A DNA stretch of 64,000 nt from Galeruca laticollis. Its lineage: Eukaryota; Arthropoda; Insecta; Coleoptera; Chrysomelidae. Positions 59,711 through 64,000 of this stretch are shown in pieces. How positions within the stretch are numbered: position 1 is the stretch's first letter; each line of letters begins with the position of its first letter. Below the pieces are notes generated by a model, which was given only the letters and a program-made list of their open reading frames with translations, was not told the DNA's origin and ran no database searches. The position numbers were made by a program, and so were the translations under genes. The stretch covers positions 372,001 through 436,000 of the forward strand of contig OY998180.1 in NCBI GenBank assembly GCA_963921935.1, written 5' to 3'.

Positions 59711-60700
59711 CTTCACGGAAGAGTGTTTTGCTCATATGTATCTTCCATCATCAAATGCGCTTAAAACAATTTTATTTTGTTCAACACTAAAAACTTTGAT
59801 GTTTGTTATGTTAAATTGATTTTCATATCTAGGTTCTAAGCTTCTCGAACATTTTAAAATAATCATTGAAGGTTATTCGATTTTTAGCAACATTCTTGTT
59901 AATTCCCATTATTTTTTAATTATTCCTTTATTATTATCATTTCGCAAATCTTGTTTCTGCTTTTTATTAGTCATGAATACATTTTGAGTAATAATTTGAG
60001 ATTCCGCCTCATCCTTCATTTTACATTTTTTATTAACTTGAATAATATTGTGAGGATTACCTGAAGGATAGTCACTCGCGTCAAATTTATCTAAGTTGTT
60101 TTTATTAATTCATAAATAAAACTATCGATATCCGTGTATAATAATTTACATCTTTAAGATCCAATTTCGGTATCATAAAATCATAATTAAAATTATACAT
60201 TATGGTTTTTGAAATATCTAAAATAGTCACACCTATATAAAGAGGTTTACCGAAAACTATTTCAGTCCTTTTTAATTTAACAGCTACTAGATTTTCATTA
60301 AAAATTTTACTATAATGTAACAAAGGAATTGCAATGAAATGTTTTATACTGTAGCGGCCGTCTGAAGATTTAAGTAATTTAACATAACGGTACTTTCGAG
60401 AATTTTCCATTGTTTTATTAATAAGTTTATGAAGATTCAAAATCATTGTTTGCTAAATTTCTTAAATGGTTGTTTAAATCAATATATATGTCTTCAACCA
60501 AGAATTCCGCTCGAATTTTTGAAACCTATGTATCTTTTTCAATGTCAATCGTTTAGTGTCCGGTAGTGAATTTTATAATTATTTTTAGGATAATGGGTAG
60601 TCAATAACTTTTTTATATTTTGAACCAGGTGGAATATTATCTTTTGGACATAATGAAAAATCACTGTGACAATCATATAATTTTTCATCATAACTCAAGT
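59711..60700 (-). pseudogene. Decayed second PolB relic, right arm
   Basis: Mirror copy of 56985-57965. The 113-codon open stretch at 60105-60446 differs from the left copy at two residues (L for H, V for F). The same stops and frame changes occur in both arms, so decay came before the inverted duplication. Confidence 0.8.
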
Positions 60701-61145
60701 TTTTTCTTTGAAATCATGTATCCGTTTTAGTATGAACTTGTTTGGACTTGTCGGTTTTCGCTGATAAGGTATGTTATTGGTAACGAGAATCTATGACGTC
60801 ATCGACTTAGATGAAAGTATAAATATGCATTGATTCTTATGTAGAATAGACATCTGAGGAGATCTTTTGTTATGAATATTTTGAACCTTTTTATTTAGAG
60901 TTGCATAAAAAAAATTAATTAATATGGAAATATACACCTATATATAATTGTTTTTACTAGTAATTTCACTAGTCTGCGACGATGTAATAGTTTGTGTGGT
61001 AAGATCATCATTGTTTGTTATAAAAAGTGGTGGGATGTAGATAGACTTAAGCAAAAAAGTTTAATTGATTGTCAATTGTTAAAAATTTTGGTTAGTAAAA
61101 TATTAGACTAATAAATTTTTATTTCTAGTCTGACGTCCGAATTAG

Positions 61146-61233
61146 ATGGGCTCTTCTAAAATCGCGATGACGTGTGGTACACAACAGCTCGCGCCTGGGG
61201 TGAAGATTGCTGCAGAAGGAAATAGGCAAACGA
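61146..61233 (+). other. Candidate short coding exon, right arm
   Basis: Mirror copy of 56446-56533, with the same 29 open codons and donor site. A possible acceptor (CGTTTTAG, ending 61280) would add ten codons before a stop, giving a 39-residue peptide. Function unknown. Confidence 0.3.
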
Positions 61234-61309
61234 GTAAGTATCTTTTGAATATTTACCTACAAAAATATTTATCGTTTTAGTTGTGATATATAATTTTGAT
61301 AGCATACAA

Positions 61310-61864
61310 TGAGGTTCCTTCGGGTATAAAAAGGGTACCGACTTTTCCTACACAGAGATATGACAGGTACCACACAGTGGGAGGAGTACAAAAAACTTAG
61401 GGTGTCGGTTAGACTCGATTACAACCCGAGCAGTCACCTTTTGAGTTATGTACGAACAGTATCCTTCTGTTATGGGGTAGAGTCGCCTAAAGGCTATTGA
61501 AGAGTGCCTATGACCTCATATGTAAATTTTTTATAAATTTTTGAGATGTATTGTAGTTTAAATTGTAATTGAATTTTTGGTTGGAAAAAAGTAGTGGGTC
61601 TCGTATATCGATTTCTCTTAACCATATAAGTATTTTTTTTGAGGTCTCTCCGGATATAAAACGGGGGATCGACTTTATTCCGCACAGAAATACGGTAGTT
61701 ACCACACTGTGGGAGCAGTACTTAACTAGGATATCTGTAAGACATGCCTACAAAACATGCGGTTATCTATTAGTTCAAGTGCGTATAGTATTTTCTGTAT
61801 GTTTTTAACACATATCAGGGAAAATTGTTGCCTAAAGGCTATTAAAGAATCTCCTTCGACCTCA
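61310..61864 (+). promoter_or_regulatory. Pair of TATA-containing units, right arm
   Basis: TATAAAAA at 61325-61332 and TATAAAA at 61655-61661 lie in two related units upstream of the right-arm polB and in its orientation. They mirror the units at 55815-56039 and 56161-56369. Confidence 0.4.
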
Positions 61865-61938
61865 CATATAAAAAATAGATAATAAATAATAGTATATGTT
61901 TAACTATGGGTAAATAGATAATATAGAAAAATAATAAA

Positions 61939-62386
61939 CAAATCGTGATCGATAAATTCAAGATTTCAATTTATAAGTAATTTATTATTGTTTTAAAATT
62001 TGTCGAATGGTGATTTTTTCTCGTAATCAATGGTCCTGAAGGTTGTCGGAATATAATTTGTGGTCTAGCTAAATCGTAGTCTGCAGATACAGATTATTAA
62101 CTTCTTATTTCACTGTTTGTTAATTGGAATCATTACTAGAATATATCATATCCTCCTCAAGTAAAAATATCATAATAGGCAAAAAGTTTTCAATTTATAA
62201 GTAATTTATTATTCTTCTAAAATTCCTTGAATGGTGACATACTTTTTCTCGTAATCAATGGTCCTGAAGGTTGCCGGAATAGAATTTGTGGTCTAGCTAA
62301 ATCGTAGCCTGCAGATATAGATCATAAACTTCTTATTTCACTGTTTGTTAATTGGAATCATTACTTGAATATATCATATCTTCCTC
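61939..62386. repeat. Two ~228-bp tandem copies, right arm
   Basis: Mirror of 55293-55740, so the tandem duplication is older than the inverted duplication. Confidence 0.85.
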
Positions 62387-62480
62387 AAATATTACGGTTA
62401 AAAAGTGTCAGAATTGCTCAATTAGCTTAAAATGCATCATTTTTACATGCTTTCTTATGGAAAAACAGACACAAATTTCC

Positions 62481-62645
62481 TCAATCGCGGGTTTCAATTT
62501 CAATTCAAAAAGGTCTTTATTTTAAACTATTACTCCCTTTACATTAGTCAAGAAAAATACAATAAATGAGGCCGATGTTCTGGCGAATTTTTCTTGATCC
62601 TGTTTAAATCTACTATATCAATGGCTCCTTGCATCAATCGCGGGT
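62481..62645 (-). mobile_element. 5'-truncated LINE tail insertion, right arm only
   Basis: A 141-bp insert (62493-62633) is flanked by the 12-bp direct repeat TCAATCGCGGGT (62481-62492 and 62634-62645). The left arm has an uninterrupted, slightly different site at the mirror position. On the minus strand the insert contains GCCAGAACATCGGCC and ends AATAAAGACCTTTTTG followed by a GAATT/GAAATT tail, as in the 3' end of LINE C (19485-20720). It is a target-primed insertion that occurred after the arms existed. Confidence 0.85.
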
Positions 62646-62783
62646 CTTCTTTTGGAAAAAATGTTATCGTTCAGTCTTCCGTCCGACTAGAAGTTAACTT
62701 GTTACCCCTCATATCTCGATAATGCTCATTCGATTACAGTTCTTTGTTCAAAGTGCTTACGTAAAAAAAGTTTCATCCTTATT

Positions 62784-64000
62784 ATGAGTCTCTTTGTGAA
62801 TCTCGTGAAACATGTTGCTACTCTGTTCGGTCTTATAACATCTAATTATAATGAACACCAAGTGACGAAAGGGCTTACGGAGTGTAGGAAAGCTATAAAG
62901 AAACTAAATGATGCGTTACGAAGTGCCAAAAATATTGGAGAAAAGCAGCATATTCTAACTAGTATAACTCAAATAAAGTCATATCGTAACCAATTTAAAT
63001 ATATTCAAAAACATGGTGGAGACTTATCATCTCATATTGAAACTGCAAAACATCGTGTAAAATGGGATGATTTAGAGGCATCATTTAACAACCGCATCAG
63101 AACTGGCACCATCTCGAACCTGAAGCATAAGGATCCTATGGCATTTCTCAAAGATTGTAAGGCTATCTTTAAACGACGTATACATAATATATTAAAAAAG
63201 GAAGTAGCTGTTAAGGTAAATGTAGCTTTCGGAGGTGAATTTGAAATTGTTAAAGGAGATCAGATTCTCAATGAGTTTAAATATTTTACAACGAACAATT
63301 CACCAATTTATAAAGATACAAACATTGATAACTGGTTTGATACTAAAGTCGTTGCACCTATCCTTAAAGACCTGGAGGAGTTTCAAGAACGTGATAGTGG
63401 TTGGGCGTTGAAGAAGGTGGTGAACTTAGGTGTTAATATCAATAAATATACTCCACAACTGGGATCCTCGTATATTGATTTACCTACAGTAATAAAAAAG
63501 AGGGAGGCATGTATTAACATCAAAAATGGGGATGATTCTTGTTTTGCTTGGGCGGTGACGTCGGCACTGTATCCTGTTAGAAGCAATTCTGATAGAATTT
63601 CATCATATCCGCACTATTCGACTATATTAAAGCTAAAAGGCATTCAGTTTCCCATGACTATGAAGCAGATCCCTACTTTTGAGAAGCAAAATGGTATATC
63701 CATAAATGTTTATATTCTGCAAAAAGATCGAAAGTCCTTTATTACTCTACCAACTTACCTTACAAGGAATAAGATGGATAAACATGTCAATTTGTTGATG
63801 GTACAAGATAGATATGATGAAGCGCCAACGAAATATCACTTTGTTTGGATAAAGAATCTATCAAGACTTCTTTCGAGGCAGTTAAGCAAACATAATTGTA
63901 AGAAATACTTCTGTGATAGATGTCTACATTATTATAGATCACAGGAGACACTCAATAACCATCTTGAAGACTGTATAAAATTAAACGAAACTGCAATTAA
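62784..64000 (+). CDS. polB: polB, right-arm copy, N-terminal part (runs off window)
   Basis: Same start (MSLFVNLVKH) and same frame as the left-arm polB, open for about 405 codons to the window edge, ending inside the region after the C2H2-like finger. It differs by at least two residues (S101F and E249G). It lacks the catalytic exonuclease and polymerase domains only because the window ends. Whether the gene is complete cannot be told here. Confidence 0.85.
   Translation, partial: MSLFVNLVKHVATLFGLITSNYNEHQVTKGLTECRKAIKKLNDALRSAKNIGEKQHILTSITQIKSYRNQFKYIQKHGGDLSSHIETAKHRVKWDDLEASFNNRIRTGTISNLKHKDPMAFLKDCKAIFKRRIHNILKKEVAVKVNVAFGGEFEIVKGDQILNEFKYFTTNNSPIYKDTNIDNWFDTKVVAPILKDLEEFQERDSGWALKKVVNLGVNINKYTPQLGSSYIDLPTVIKKREACINIKNGDDSCFAWAVTSALYPVRSNSDRISSYPHYSTILKLKGIQFPMTMKQIPTFEKQNGISINVYILQKDRKSFITLPTYLTRNKMDKHVNLLMVQDRYDEAPTKYHFVWIKNLSRLLSRQLSKHNCKKYFCDRCLHYYRSQETLNNHLEDCIKLNETAI

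Larger units (their letters stand above)
50562..64000. mobile_element. Polinton/Maverick-like element or palindromic derivative, partial
   Basis: The satellite breaks off after CAGTAC (50556-50561) and a new sequence begins AGTAAAGGAGC. Polintons begin with AG and make 6-bp target duplications. Inside are a long protein-primed-type PolB gene and a large inverted repeat. No integrase, packaging ATPase, protease or capsid gene is visible, so membership of the Polinton group rests on the PolB and the start motif. The right end is outside the window; by symmetry it would be near 67270. Confidence 0.65.
58864..64000 (-). repeat. Right arm of the inverted repeat
   Basis: Inverted copy of 53832-58819, longer by a 153-bp gain (LINE-tail insertion plus its target duplication). 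It runs off the window within polB exon 1. Confidence 0.95.

Noticed and set aside
53832..64000. Palindrome as a pure sequencing fold-back artefact
   Set aside because: The arms differ by substitutions, AT-run length and a complete retrotransposition event in only one arm.

Overview
The window is AT-rich eukaryotic DNA, almost certainly from an insect or other arthropod. It has spliced transposon genes with GT-AG introns of 59-184 nt, Ty3/Gypsy, LINE, hAT and Tc1/mariner-like elements, a Polinton/Maverick-type DNA polymerase B, and a very long AT-rich satellite. I see no ordinary host gene, tRNA or rRNA; essentially everything that can be explained is mobile or repetitive. The species cannot be named from the sequence.

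Layout. 1-13455: two nearly identical Ty3/Gypsy units on the minus strand, head to tail and sharing a middle LTR (internal / LTR / internal / LTR; the left end lies outside the window). The units carry complementary lesions: the left one has a stop codon in pol, and the right one has an intact pol ORF but an altered gag-pol slippery heptamer. 13456-15615: a minus-strand LINE (ORF1 plus an endonuclease fragment) interrupted by the Gypsy array. 15614-18907: a decayed plus-strand LINE (endonuclease, YADD reverse transcriptase, C-terminal zinc motif). 18908-22187: unassigned DNA, a 5'-truncated minus-strand LINE fragment, and a free-standing 149-codon ORF related to the Gypsy Gag N-terminus. 22188-23421: a spliced but frameshifted DDE (Tc1/mariner/IS630-like) transposase relic.

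23492-50561: a satellite array of about 24 kb (not counting an insertion), built from a ~170-bp and a ~254-bp monomer form, with a ~1.16-kb higher-order repeat and a duplicated ~2.5-2.7-kb block. A complete hAT element (46698-49737) with an 8-bp target duplication and an apparently intact two-exon BED/hAT transposase sits inside the satellite.

50562-64000: a Polinton-like insertion in the satellite. A three-exon gene for a 1266-residue protein-primed-type DNA polymerase B (51128-55048, minus) is followed by a large inverted repeat. Its centre is near 58842 and the right arm runs off the window while repeating the start of polB on the plus strand. Each arm also has a decayed second PolB relic, duplicated TATA-containing units and a candidate short exon. 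A 141-bp LINE-tail insertion with a 12-bp target duplication occurs in the right arm only, so the arms have separate histories. If the symmetry continues, the whole object would be a palindrome of about 16.7 kb, Polinton-sized, with a polymerase gene at each end. This is the most unusual structure in the window.
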